This document shows, piece after piece, positions 38,617 through 46,272 of a stretch of DNA of 64,000 nt. Every line of letters begins with the position of its first letter. The stretch's first letter is position 1. Position numbers and translations under genes: made by a program. The notes beneath the pieces were generated by a model, which worked only from the letters and a program-made list of their open reading frames with translations, had not been told where the DNA came from and did not search any database. Source of the DNA: Pseudoxanthomonas sp. 3HH-4. Lineage in GTDB: Bacteria; Pseudomonadota; Gammaproteobacteria; Xanthomonadales; Xanthomonadaceae. The stretch is from positions 327,526 through 391,525 of the forward strand of contig NZ_VFPB01000004.1 in the NCBI RefSeq assembly GCF_006716465.1. The letters run 5' to 3'.

Positions 38617-39891
38617 TCAGAACCCCCGCCACGTCTCGACTTCCTCGACGAAGCGGTGGACATCCATGTAGCGGTTGTAGAGCGGTGCGGGCGAGATGCG
38701 GATCACGTCCGGTTCGCGCCAGTCGCCGACGGTGCCGACGGACAGCAGGTATTCGAACAGTTCGCGGCCCCGCTCGCGGCCACCGATCACCCGCAATGAC
38801 AGCTGCGCACCGCGCTGGGCGGTGTCGGCCGGCGTGATGATCTGCAGTGCGTCGGACAGCCGTGCCTGGATCAGCGCTTCCAGCAGCCCGGTGATCTTCA
38901 GCGACTTGGTCCGGATAGCGTCCATGCCGCCGGCCTTCTCGAACAGTTCCAGCGATGCGCGCAGCGGCGCGAGCCCAAGGATCGGCGGGTTGCTGAGCTG
39001 CCAGCCCTCGGCACCGGGCGTGGGCACGAAGGCCGGCCCCATGCGGAAACGTGTCTCCTTCTCGTGGCCCCACCAGCCGGCGAAGCGAGGACGGTCGGTA
39101 TGCGCATGCCGTGCATGCACGAAGCAGCCCGCCACCGCGCCGGGACCGGAGTTGAGGTACTTGTAGTGGCACCACACGGCGAAATCGACACCGCTGTCGT
39201 GGAGCTGCAACGGCAGGTTGCCGACCGCGTGCGCCAGGTCGACGCCGACGACGGCGCCCTGCGCATGGCCCAGGCGTGCGATCTCGGCCAGGTCGAACGC
39301 CTGGCCGGTGCGGTACTGGATGCCCGGCCACAGCACCAGCGCCAGGCGTGGGCCGTGTTCGGCAATGGCGCGCTCGATGGCCGCCATCGACAGCGTGCCA
39401 TCGGGCAGGTCCGGCTCCACTTCGATCAGATCGGTCGCTGGGTCGAATCCATGGAAGCGCACCTGCGATTCCATCGCATGCCGGTCGGACGGGAATGCGC
39501 CGGCCTCCATCAGAATCGCAGGGCGCTCCGCGGTGGGGCGGTAGAAACTGACCATCATCAGGTGCAGGTTGGCGGTCAGCGTGTTCATCGCCACCACCTC
39601 CGCCGGTTCCGCGCCGACCAGGCGCGCCAGCGGTTCGCGCACCAGTTCGTGGTACGTCATCCATTGCGCATTGCCGGTGAAGTGGCCTTCGACGGCTTCG
39701 TTGGCCCACTTGTCCAGCACCTCGTTGATGTAGGTGCGCGCGGCCTTCGGCTGCAGGCCGAGCGAGTTGCCGCAGAAGTAGACCTGGTCGTTGTGCTTGT
39801 GGCGCGGGATCAGGAAGTCGTTGCGCAGCGCACGCAGCGGGTCGGCGGCGTCGAGGGCGATGATGTGGGTGCGGGACAGCGGGTCGGTCAT
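38617..39891 (-). CDS. kynU: kynureninase
   Basis: A 424-residue PLP enzyme that cleaves (3-hydroxy)kynurenine to (3-hydroxy)anthranilate and alanine. PLP is held by Lys244 in WCHYKYLNSGPGAV, with Asp218 in GVDLAHAVGN. FCGNSLGLQPKA near the N terminus is the family signature. With Kmo next door the natural substrate is probably 3-hydroxykynurenine. It is separated from the upstream decarboxylase gene by a 163-bp gap holding a BIME-like repeat. Confidence 0.96.
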   Translation of the reverse strand: MTDPLSRTHIIALDAADPLRALRNDFLIPRHKHNDQVYFCGNSLGLQPKAARTYINEVLDKWANEAVEGHFTGNAQWMTYHELVREPLARLVGAEPAEVVAMNTLTANLHLMMVSFYRPTAERPAILMEAGAFPSDRHAMESQVRFHGFDPATDLIEVEPDLPDGTLSMAAIERAIAEHGPRLALVLWPGIQYRTGQAFDLAEIARLGHAQGAVVGVDLAHAVGNLPLQLHDSGVDFAVWCHYKYLNSGPGAVAGCFVHARHAHTDRPRFAGWWGHEKETRFRMGPAFVPTPGAEGWQLSNPPILGLAPLRASLELFEKAGGMDAIRTKSLKITGLLEALIQARLSDALQIITPADTAQRGAQLSLRVIGGRERGRELFEYLLSVGTVGDWREPDVIRISPAPLYNRYMDVHRFVEEVETWRGF

Positions 39892-39914
39892 CGGGCTGGA
39901 GATGGTCGGTAGGT

Positions 39915-40044
39915 TGTAGGAGCGACGTGAGTCGCGACCGTGGAGTGTCGGTAGAGATGACGCTGGATGGGCTGGTTTCCCACGAAAATACCGAGGGTCC
40001 TCGCAAGATCGTGCCGTGCGGTCGCGACTGACGTCGCTCCTACA
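39915..40044. repeat. BIME-like inverted repeat element
   Basis: The left arm 39915-39940 (TGTAGGAGCGACGTGAGTCG then CGACCG) and the right arm 40019-40044 are reverse complements at 25 of 26 positions, separated by 78 bases. The same core occurs at 46192 and 63222. It sits between kynU and the ACMS decarboxylase gene. Repeats of this kind are REP-like elements common between genes in this family. Confidence 0.9.
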
Positions 40045-40054
40045 GGGAGCACCC

Positions 40055-41068
40055 TCACAGGAACCTCGCGGCCGGCAAGCCCAGCCATTCCAGCGCGGTG
40101 CCGTGATACAGGCGCGCCTGCTGCACCTCGTCCAGGCCCAGCGCGGCGATGCCGGCGCCGGGTTCCTGTTCGCCCAGCGGGAACGGGTAGTCGGTGCCCA
40201 GCATCACGCGCTCGTGGCCGACCGTGTCAAGCAGGTAATGCAGCGCGCGTGGATCGGCGACCCAGGAATCGAAGTAGACCCGGTCAAGGTATTCGCGCGG
40301 ATTGCGATGGTTGTCGGTGGCCACCAGGTCGGGCCGCATGTTGAAGCCGTGCTCGATGCGGCCGATGGTGTAAGGGAAGCTGCCGCCCCCGTGGGCGAAA
40401 CAGACCTTCAGTCCGGGTAGCCGTTCGAGCACGCCGCCGAAGATCAGGCAACAGGCCGCGCGCGATTGTTCGGCCGGCATGCCGACCAGCCAGGGTAGCC
40501 AGTACTTCGGCATCGACGCGGCACCCATCATGTCCCAGGGGTGCACGAGGATTGCCGCGCCCAGTTCGCTGGCCGCCTGGAAGAACTCGAACAGTTCCGG
40601 TGCGTCGAGGTTCCAGTCGTTGACATGGCTGCCGATCTGCACGCCCTGCAGGCCCAACTGGTCCATGCAGCGCTCCAGTTCCTGCACCGCCAGTCGCGGC
40701 GACTGCATCGGCACCGTGCCGATGCCCGCATAGTGGCGCGGATAGTCGCGGCAGGCGGCGGCCGTATGGTCGTTGAGCGCCTGGTGCAGTTCCAGCGCGT
40801 GGTGCGCCTTGGCCCAGTAGCTGAACATCACGGGCACGGTGCTTATGACCTGCACCTGCACGCCGAATTTGGCGTAGTCGGCGATGCGTTCCTCCGGATC
40901 CCAGGTCTTGGGCCAGATCTCGCGGAAGAACTTGCCGTCCTTGTAGATGCGATGGCGGCCGTCGTCGCCATGGTGGATCACCGGGAAGCGCAGGTCACCG
41001 TATTTGGCCGCCAGGTCGGGCCAGTCGCGGGGCAGGAAGTGCGCATGGGTGTCGATCTTCAGCATCAT
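40055..41068 (-). CDS. 2-amino-3-carboxymuconate-6-semialdehyde decarboxylase (ACMSD)
   Basis: A 337-residue zinc amidohydrolase-fold decarboxylase that converts ACMS to 2-aminomuconate semialdehyde and so diverts carbon away from spontaneous quinolinate formation. The zinc site starts with His8 and His10 in IDTHAHFLPRDW, followed by a His in AILVHPWDMMG, the catalytic His in CFAHGGGSFPYTIGR and an Asp in MLGTDYPFPLGE. The length matches the Pseudomonas and human enzymes. Two ATG codons stand in tandem at the start. The gene follows the HEPN gene by 76 bases. Confidence 0.95.
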   Translation of the reverse strand: MMLKIDTHAHFLPRDWPDLAAKYGDLRFPVIHHGDDGRHRIYKDGKFFREIWPKTWDPEERIADYAKFGVQVQVISTVPVMFSYWAKAHHALELHQALNDHTAAACRDYPRHYAGIGTVPMQSPRLAVQELERCMDQLGLQGVQIGSHVNDWNLDAPELFEFFQAASELGAAILVHPWDMMGAASMPKYWLPWLVGMPAEQSRAACCLIFGGVLERLPGLKVCFAHGGGSFPYTIGRIEHGFNMRPDLVATDNHRNPREYLDRVYFDSWVADPRALHYLLDTVGHERVMLGTDYPFPLGEQEPGAGIAALGLDEVQQARLYHGTALEWLGLPAARFL

Positions 41069-41144
41069 GGGATTGTAGGGGCTGCCTGCAGGGGATTCGC
41101 GCTGCAGTGCCGCGATGGAAGGCTTGCGTGCAGAGCAGCGGAGC

Positions 41145-41552
41145 TCATCGTTCCAGCGCGTCCGAGACGCGCTCGCATGCCGCGATCAGGTCGTTGACCA
41201 GGCGCCGGTCCACCTCCACGTGGCCTTCGTACTCGGCGAGGTTGCGCAGATCGTGCGCTTTGGCCAGCACGCGCCACACCTCGGGGCCGAGCCCCAGGGT
41301 ATGCGGTAGCACCTGGAACACGATGTACCGGTGGCGCGCGCGGAAGCCCTCGCGGCGCAGCGCCGCCAGGCTCAGTGCATGGGCGGCGTTGTAGGCCAGG
41401 TCGAAGCGGCTCTCCAGCGACAGCGCATCGTTGTGTGCATCGGCGAGCCGGGCCAGCCCTGAGCGCAGCAGGCCGGCGGTTTCGTTCCTGTCCGCAGGCT
41501 CTGCGCTGAGCGGGCCGCTGTGGGTGGCGAGCTTCTCAAGCGGGGAGGTCAT
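41145..41552 (-). CDS. HEPN-domain protein, partner of the adjacent nucleotidyltransferase
   Basis: A 135-residue all-helical protein of the HEPN type (RFDLAYNAAHALSLAALRREGFRA, about residues 48-71, then VLAKAHDLRNLAEYEG). HEPN proteins paired with minimal nucleotidyltransferases form toxin-antitoxin modules in which the HEPN protein is an RNase. Here the catalytic Arg-x4-His signature is altered: RNLAEY has Tyr where His is expected, so RNase activity is doubtful. Its ATG overlaps the end of the nucleotidyltransferase gene by 17 bases, so the two are made together. It may act as a sensor or modulating subunit (inference). Confidence 0.8.
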   Translation of the reverse strand: MTSPLEKLATHSGPLSAEPADRNETAGLLRSGLARLADAHNDALSLESRFDLAYNAAHALSLAALRREGFRARHRYIVFQVLPHTLGLGPEVWRVLAKAHDLRNLAEYEGHVEVDRRLVNDLIAACERVSDALER

Positions 41553-42177
41553 CGTCGCTCCCGATCAGCCATTGCCGCGGTTGCTGCAGCACGCGGGTGA
41601 CGAAGCCGTTGCCGGCGTCGAGGCGGCTGCGCAGTTCGTCGCGCGCGTACACAGTCGGATTGACCTGCCGACCAAGCCGTTCGGCCACCGGATGCAGCGC
41701 CAGCATCACCTCGGCGTAGTCAACGTCGTCGGCGATCAGCATCAGGTCGATGTCGCTGCGGACGGTGTCGCTGCCCTTTGCGACCGAACCGTAAAGGAAG
41801 GCAGCCTGGATTCGGCCGGCCAGCGGTGCCAGTGCCTCGCGCAGCGGCTCGGCCAGGCCGAAGGTCTTGCGGACGATGGAGACCAGCTCGTCGTGGATCG
41901 GGGCAGCGGGGTTGGCGCGATAACGCTTCTGGTTGCCGACATGCTCGACGGTCAGCAATCCGCTGCCGGCCAGCCGGGCCAGTTCGCGCTGGACGGCGCC
42001 ACTGCCGGCGCCCGTGGCCTGGATCAGTTCGTTGACCGCGTAGCTGCGCCGGGATTCGCCGAACAGGCAGGCCAGCACGCGCTGCTGGGTGGTGGTGAAC
42101 AGCGCGCTCGACAAGCTGGCCGTCGCGTAGCGTGCCGCCGCTTCACTGACTCTGGGAGGTTTGGAATCATTGTTCAT
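41536..42177 (-). CDS. winged-helix nucleotidyltransferase (MNT) fusion, probable autoregulator
   Basis: A 213-residue protein. Residues 25-80 form a winged helix (TTTQQRVLACLFG, AVNELIQATGAGSGAVQRELARLAGSGLL). Residues 100-213 form a minimal nucleotidyltransferase with an intact motif: LYGSVAKGSDTVRSDIDLML. DNA-binding and AMP-transfer functions are thus joined in one chain. The start is the ATG at 42175-42177, inside a TGCCC-N5-GGGCA palindrome; another ATG at 42183 is possible. The gene lies between haaO and the HEPN gene within the kynurenine catabolic operon, and has its own regulatory region. Confidence 0.83.
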   Translation of the reverse strand: MNNDSKPPRVSEAAARYATASLSSALFTTTQQRVLACLFGESRRSYAVNELIQATGAGSGAVQRELARLAGSGLLTVEHVGNQKRYRANPAAPIHDELVSIVRKTFGLAEPLREALAPLAGRIQAAFLYGSVAKGSDTVRSDIDLMLIADDVDYAEVMLALHPVAERLGRQVNPTVYARDELRSRLDAGNGFVTRVLQQPRQWLIGSDDDLPA

Positions 42178-42212
42178 GCCCATATCGGGCACGATAATGC
42201 CCGAATTGGGCA
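42177..42212. promoter_or_regulatory. tandem palindromes overlapping the MNT start codon
   Basis: TGCCCATATCGGGCA (42177-42191) and TGCCCGAATTGGGCA (42198-42212) have the same design, TGCCC-N5-GGGCA, with centres exactly 21 bp apart (two helical turns). The first contains the start codon of the MNT gene. On the minus strand a TTGCAC and a TATCGT hexamer (42191-42196) at 17-bp spacing could form a promoter within the array. A dimeric winged-helix protein bound at both sites would shut it. The likely ligand protein is the MNT fusion itself (inference). Confidence 0.75.
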
Positions 42213-42221
42213 AGTGCAAGC

Positions 42222-42770
42222 TCAGGTGATGTCGGCTTGCGAATCGGCCTGCATCTCATAGCGGCTCGGGCGGGGGTTCAGATGGCCGCAGGCCTTGCAG
42301 GTGCGCAGGTCGTCGTTGCGGTAGAACGCCTCGAACACGCGGAAGAAATCCTGCTCGATGTCGTTGAGGTGGAAGTACTCCTCATAGACCTTTGCGTTGC
42401 AGCGCTCGCAGAACCACAGCAGGCCGTCGTCCTCGTGCGGCAGGCGCTTGCGTTCGATCACCAGCCCGATCGAGCCCGGCATGCGTTGCGGCGAATGCGG
42501 CACGCGCGGCGGCAGCAGGAAGATCTCGCCCGCCCTTATGGGAATGTCGCGGACCGCGCCATCTTCCTGGATACGCAGCACCATCTCGCCTTCCAGCTGG
42601 TAGAACCATTCCGGACCCTCGTCGTAGTGGTAGTCGGTGCGCGCGTTCGGGCCGCCGACCACCATGACGATGAAGTCGCCGTCGTAGATCACCTTGTTGC
42701 CCACCGGCGGCTTGAGCAGGTGGCGGTTCTCGTCGATCCATGCCTGGAAATTGAGCGGGTTCGGCAGCAT
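42222..42770 (-). CDS. 3-hydroxyanthranilate 3,4-dioxygenase
   Basis: A 182-residue cupin dioxygenase that opens the ring of 3-hydroxyanthranilate to give ACMS. The iron ligands are His48, Glu54 ([13 protein letters not shown]) and His92 (RVPHSPQR). A rubredoxin-like second metal site is formed by Cys121-Cys124 and Cys158-Cys161, as in the Cupriavidus enzyme. It lies one base after the RidA-type gene and 44 bases before the MNT gene. Confidence 0.96.
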   Translation of the reverse strand: MLPNPLNFQAWIDENRHLLKPPVGNKVIYDGDFIVMVVGGPNARTDYHYDEGPEWFYQLEGEMVLRIQEDGAVRDIPIRAGEIFLLPPRVPHSPQRMPGSIGLVIERKRLPHEDDGLLWFCERCNAKVYEEYFHLNDIEQDFFRVFEAFYRNDDLRTCKACGHLNPRPSRYEMQADSQADIT

Positions 42771-42771
42771 C

Positions 42772-43203
42772 TCAGCGGCGCTCCGGCAGGCGCGCGATGC
42801 ACTTCAGTTCGATGGCGATCGGCGTGGGCAAGGCGGTGATGCCGAGCGTGGTGCGGCAGGGCGCGGCGGCTGCGTCGGGAAAATGCTCCGCCCAGACTTG
42901 GTTGTACACCTTGAAATCGTGCGCCATGTCGGTGAGGTACACGGTCACGTCCACCAGGTCCTCCCAGCGCGCGCCACTGGCTTTCAGGACCGCCCGCACA
43001 TTGCTGAAGACGGCCCGGCACTGCGCATCGATGTCGTAGCTGATCAGCCGTCCGTCCGCGTCGTGCACGTTGCCGACGATGGCGTTGCTGGACGGATCGC
43101 GCGGGCCGATACCGGACAGAAACAGCAGGTCGCCGACACGTCGCGCGTGCGGATAGTGACCCACGGGCTTCGGCGCGCCGCCGGCCTGTACGACCTCACT
43201 CAT
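42772..43203 (-). CDS. RidA-family protein, probable 2-aminomuconate deaminase
   Basis: A 143-residue protein of the YjgF/RidA family ([47 protein letters not shown] with the conserved Arg). In kynurenine/2-nitrobenzoate type clusters a RidA-like protein is the 2-aminomuconate deaminase that releases ammonia and yields 4-oxalocrotonate. The location between carbonic anhydrase and haaO supports that role over a housekeeping enamine deaminase role. It overlaps the carbonic anhydrase gene by 8 bases. Confidence 0.85.
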   Translation of the reverse strand: MSEVVQAGGAPKPVGHYPHARRVGDLLFLSGIGPRDPSSNAIVGNVHDADGRLISYDIDAQCRAVFSNVRAVLKASGARWEDLVDVTVYLTDMAHDFKVYNQVWAEHFPDAAAAPCRTTLGITALPTPIAIELKCIARLPERR

Positions 43204-43870
43204 CGCGCTTGCCCTTGGGTGGCACGGCGGCGAGGGCGCGCTGGTACGCGGGCTGCAACTCGTCCGCTGCGGCCACGTCCATGCCCAATTCGCGCACGCG
43301 GCCGTCGAACAGGCTGTACACCCAGCCGTGGATGGCGAGCGGCTGGCCGCGGGCCCAAGCGTCCTGTACCACGGTGGTCTGGCACACGTTGAACACCTGT
43401 TCGATCACGTTGAGCTCGCACAGGCGGGCATGGCGCAGGGATTCAGTATCCACCTGTTCCAGCAGATCGTTGTGCTTGAGCGCGACATCGGCGACATGGC
43501 GCAGCCAATTGTCGGCCAGGCCCACGCGCAGGCCGGTCATGGCGGCGTGCACGCCGCCGCAGCCGTAGTGACCGACCAGCAGGATGTGTTCGACCTTCAG
43601 GATGTCGACGGCGAACTGGACGACCGACAGCGCATTGAGGTCGCCGTGGGACATCACGTTGGCGATGTTGCGGTGGACGAAGACCTCGCCCGGATCCAGG
43701 CCCAGGATCTGGTTGGCCGGCACGCGCGAATCGGAGCAGCCGATCCACAGGTAACGCGGGGATTGCTGCTGCGACAGCCGTTTGAAGAAGCCGGGATCCT
43801 CCTGCTTGATGCGGGCGGCCCAGTCGCGGTTGTTCTGCAACAGTTGTTCGAGTTCGGAAAGGTCGGACAT
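43196..43870 (-). CDS. can: beta-class carbonic anhydrase
   Basis: A 224-residue zinc enzyme that interconverts CO2 and bicarbonate. The ligands are Cys45, His101 and Cys104, with the Asp47-Arg49 dyad in WIGCSDSRV and HYGCGG. This is the Can (YadF) type by length and pattern. It sits inside the kynurenine operon, 15 bases after the aldehyde dehydrogenase gene and overlapping the RidA gene by 8 bases. The pathway releases CO2 at the ACMSD step, which might explain the linkage (inference). Confidence 0.95.
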   Translation of the reverse strand: MSDLSELEQLLQNNRDWAARIKQEDPGFFKRLSQQQSPRYLWIGCSDSRVPANQILGLDPGEVFVHRNIANVMSHGDLNALSVVQFAVDILKVEHILLVGHYGCGGVHAAMTGLRVGLADNWLRHVADVALKHNDLLEQVDTESLRHARLCELNVIEQVFNVCQTTVVQDAWARGQPLAIHGWVYSLFDGRVRELGMDVAAADELQPAYQRALAAVPPKGKRDE

Positions 43871-43885
43871 TCGGTTCGGTGATCC

Positions 43886-45313
43886 TCAGCGCAACGCTAT
43901 GCAGACGTTCTTGGGTTCAGTGAAGAAACGCATGGCCTCGAGACCGCCTTCGCGGCCCAGGCCGGACGCGCCCGTGCCGCCGAATGGCGTACGCAGGTCG
44001 CGGGTCATCCAGGTATTGATCCAGACGATGCCGGCACGCAGTTGCGACGCCAGCCGATGGGCCCGGTCCAGGTCGCGCGTCCACACGGTGGCCGCCAGGC
44101 CGTAGTCGCCGGCATTGGCCAGCGCGAGCGCATGGGCCTCGTCCTCGAACGGCTGCAGGGTCACGACCGGGCCGAAGATTTCCTCGCGGTTGGTGGCTGC
44201 CTGGGGCCCCAGACTTTCGATGACCGTGGGCGCGATGAACCAGCCGGGCCGCTCCAGCGCATGCCCGCCGAGCAGCACACGGCCGCCCTCGGTTCGCGCC
44301 CGCGCGATGCAGACCAGCACTTTGTCGAAGTGCGCCTGCGACACCATCGCGCCGAGGCGCGTGGTGGAGTCGTCCAGCGGCCCCGCCTTCAGTCCCCGCG
44401 CGCGCTCGATCAATGCATCGCGGAACTCTTCGTAGATGGCCTGCTGCACCAGCAACCGCGACCCGCACAGGCAGATCTGCCCGGCGTTCTGGAAAGCGGA
44501 GCGGAGCAGGGTGTCCAGGTGTGCGCGCCAGTCGCTGTTGGCGAACACCAGCGTGGCGTTCTTGCCGCCCAGTTCCAGCGAGACCTTCTTCAGCAGCGGT
44601 CCGGCAAGCCCGGCGATGCGCCGGCCCACCGTGGTACTGCCGGTGAACGACACGGCCTTGATCGTGGGATGCAGCACCAGCGGTTCGCCCACCACCGGAC
44701 CGCTGCCATGCACGATGTTCAGTACGCCGCGTGGCAGGCCGATCTCCGCGGCGAGTTCGCCGAGCAGGGTGGCGGTGGCCGGAGTGATCTCCGATGGCTT
44801 GGCGACCACCGTGTTGCCGGCCGCCAGCGCCGGCGCGATCTTCCACGTGAACAGATAGAGCGGCAGGTTCCACGGCGAGATCGCCGCGACCACGCCCAGC
44901 GGCTGCCGCAGCGTGTAGTTCAACCCGGCTTCGCCGTGGTGAGATTCGCTGGCGAACTGCGTGGCCGCATGCGCGAAAAAGCGCAGGTTGGCGATGGCTC
45001 GCGGAATCTCGACGTCCCGCGCCAGAGACAGCGGCTTGCCGGTGTCGCGCGATTCGGCGGCGGCGAAGGCGTCGCGTCGTTGTTCCAGCGCGTCGGCCAG
45101 CTTCTCCAGCCAGCGCGACCGCTCGCTCGTGGTCAGCGCCGCCCAGGCGGGAAAGGCGGATTCGGCGGCCTGTACGGCCAGCAGCACGTCGTTCTCGCTG
45201 CCATCGGCGACTTCCGCATAGACCTCGCCGGACGCCGGTTCGAACACGGGGCGCCAAGCGCTGCCGGGGCGCGGTTCGCCTTCGATGAAGTGGCCGAAGC
45301 GGTCCATGCCCAT
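43886..45313 (-). CDS. aldehyde dehydrogenase, probable 2-aminomuconate 6-semialdehyde dehydrogenase
   Basis: A 475-residue NAD-dependent aldehyde dehydrogenase. The general base Glu is in KVSLELGGKNA and the nucleophile is Cys281 in FQNAGQICLCGSR. By context it oxidises 2-aminomuconate semialdehyde, the ACMSD product, to 2-aminomuconate. The ATG at 45311-45313 or the one two codons later (45307) can be used; neither has a strong ribosome binding site. Upstream reading-frame extension to 45643 overlaps the SDR gene and lacks homology. Confidence 0.9.
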   Translation of the reverse strand: MGMDRFGHFIEGEPRPGSAWRPVFEPASGEVYAEVADGSENDVLLAVQAAESAFPAWAALTTSERSRWLEKLADALEQRRDAFAAAESRDTGKPLSLARDVEIPRAIANLRFFAHAATQFASESHHGEAGLNYTLRQPLGVVAAISPWNLPLYLFTWKIAPALAAGNTVVAKPSEITPATATLLGELAAEIGLPRGVLNIVHGSGPVVGEPLVLHPTIKAVSFTGSTTVGRRIAGLAGPLLKKVSLELGGKNATLVFANSDWRAHLDTLLRSAFQNAGQICLCGSRLLVQQAIYEEFRDALIERARGLKAGPLDDSTTRLGAMVSQAHFDKVLVCIARARTEGGRVLLGGHALERPGWFIAPTVIESLGPQAATNREEIFGPVVTLQPFEDEAHALALANAGDYGLAATVWTRDLDRAHRLASQLRAGIVWINTWMTRDLRTPFGGTGASGLGREGGLEAMRFFTEPKNVCIALR

Positions 45314-45351
45314 TAGCTTAACCCGGCTGGCAAGCCCCCCGTCCGGCAACC

Positions 45352-46140
45352 TCAGATCGACTGCATGCGGCCCCCGTCCACCGCCAGGCTGACCCCGGTG
45401 ATGTAGCCGGCGGCAGGCGAGGCAAGGAAGGCGATGGCGGCGGCGATCTCGCCGGGCTCGGCGAACCTGCCCGCCGGCACCGTGGCGAGCATGGCCGCAC
45501 TGACAGCGGCCTCGTCCTTGCCCGAGGCCTGCACGCGATCGCGCAGGATCTGCTCCAGCCGCTGCGTGCGCGTGTAGCCGGGCAGCACGTTGTTGACCGT
45601 GATGCCATCCGGGGCCAGTTCCCTCGACAGCGTCTTGGCCCAACTGGCGACCGCGCCGCGGATGGTGTTTGACACGCCGAGGTTGGCGATGGGCTCTTTC
45701 ACTGACGTGGAGATGACGTTGACGATGCGCCCCCAGCCGGCATCGCGCATGCCGAGCAGCGTGGCCTGCACCAACGCCTGGTTGGCGAGCAGGTGGCGCT
45801 GGAAGGCGGCGAGGTACGCGTCGGCCGCGGCGTCGATGGCGCGGCCACCGGGCGGCCCGCCGGTGTTATTGACCAGGATATGGACCGGGTTGGCCGCAGC
45901 GAGCGCAGCAACGTTGGCCTTGAGTGCCGCAGCGTCGGCGACGTCGAGGGCGATGCTGCCGTGGCGCTGTCCAGCGGTGACGCAAGGCAGTGCAGCGGAC
46001 ACGTCCGCCAGGACATCGGCGCGACGTGCCAGCACGGTGACATTCGCGCCCAGCAGGGCCAGCTCATGGGCCGCTGCGCGGCCGATGCCTTCGGAAGCGC
46101 CGCAGACCAGGGCGTGCCGGCCGATGAGGTTGAGGTCCAT
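45352..46140 (-). CDS. SDR-family oxidoreductase lacking the usual catalytic Tyr
   Basis: A 262-residue SDR protein with a slightly changed cofactor motif (ALVCGASEGIGRAAA, residues 10-24), NNTGGPPGG and the C-terminal ITGVSLAVDGG. At the active site the YxxxK signature is missing: the segment reads ISTSVKEPIANLGVSNTIRG. This matches the atypical FabG-like subgroup whose catalytic tetrad is incomplete. It is the first gene of the kynurenine operon. The ATG follows GGAG. Its role is unknown; it might act as a non-dehydrogenase enzyme on a pathway intermediate (inference). Confidence 0.85.
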   Translation of the reverse strand: MDLNLIGRHALVCGASEGIGRAAAHELALLGANVTVLARRADVLADVSAALPCVTAGQRHGSIALDVADAAALKANVAALAAANPVHILVNNTGGPPGGRAIDAAADAYLAAFQRHLLANQALVQATLLGMRDAGWGRIVNVISTSVKEPIANLGVSNTIRGAVASWAKTLSRELAPDGITVNNVLPGYTRTQRLEQILRDRVQASGKDEAAVSAAMLATVPAGRFAEPGEIAAAIAFLASPAAGYITGVSLAVDGGRMQSI

Positions 46141-46191
46141 GCGAGCTCCAAACCAGGAATGGTGCGAGTTTAGCGGTGTGGCAGCGACGTA

Positions 46192-46272
46192 GTGGGAGCG
46201 ACGCAAGTCGCGATGCTTTCCCGGTAAACCCGGCGTACTGAAGTGCTCGGTCGCGACCTACGTCGCTCCCGC
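46192..46272. repeat. BIME-like inverted repeat element
   Basis: The left arm (46192-46213, GTGGGAGCGACGCAAGTCGC then GA) and the right arm (46251-46272) are imperfect reverse complements with the same core as the elements at 39915 and 63222. The right arm runs into the end of the PaiB-like gene and supplies its stop codon and last few codons. It separates the asnS operon from the kynurenine operon. Confidence 0.85.

Noticed and set aside
41145-42177. Calling the MNT/HEPN pair a defence island or a classical toxin-antitoxin locus
   Set aside because: The pair sits within a metabolic operon, the HEPN RNase motif is altered and no other defence genes are nearby.
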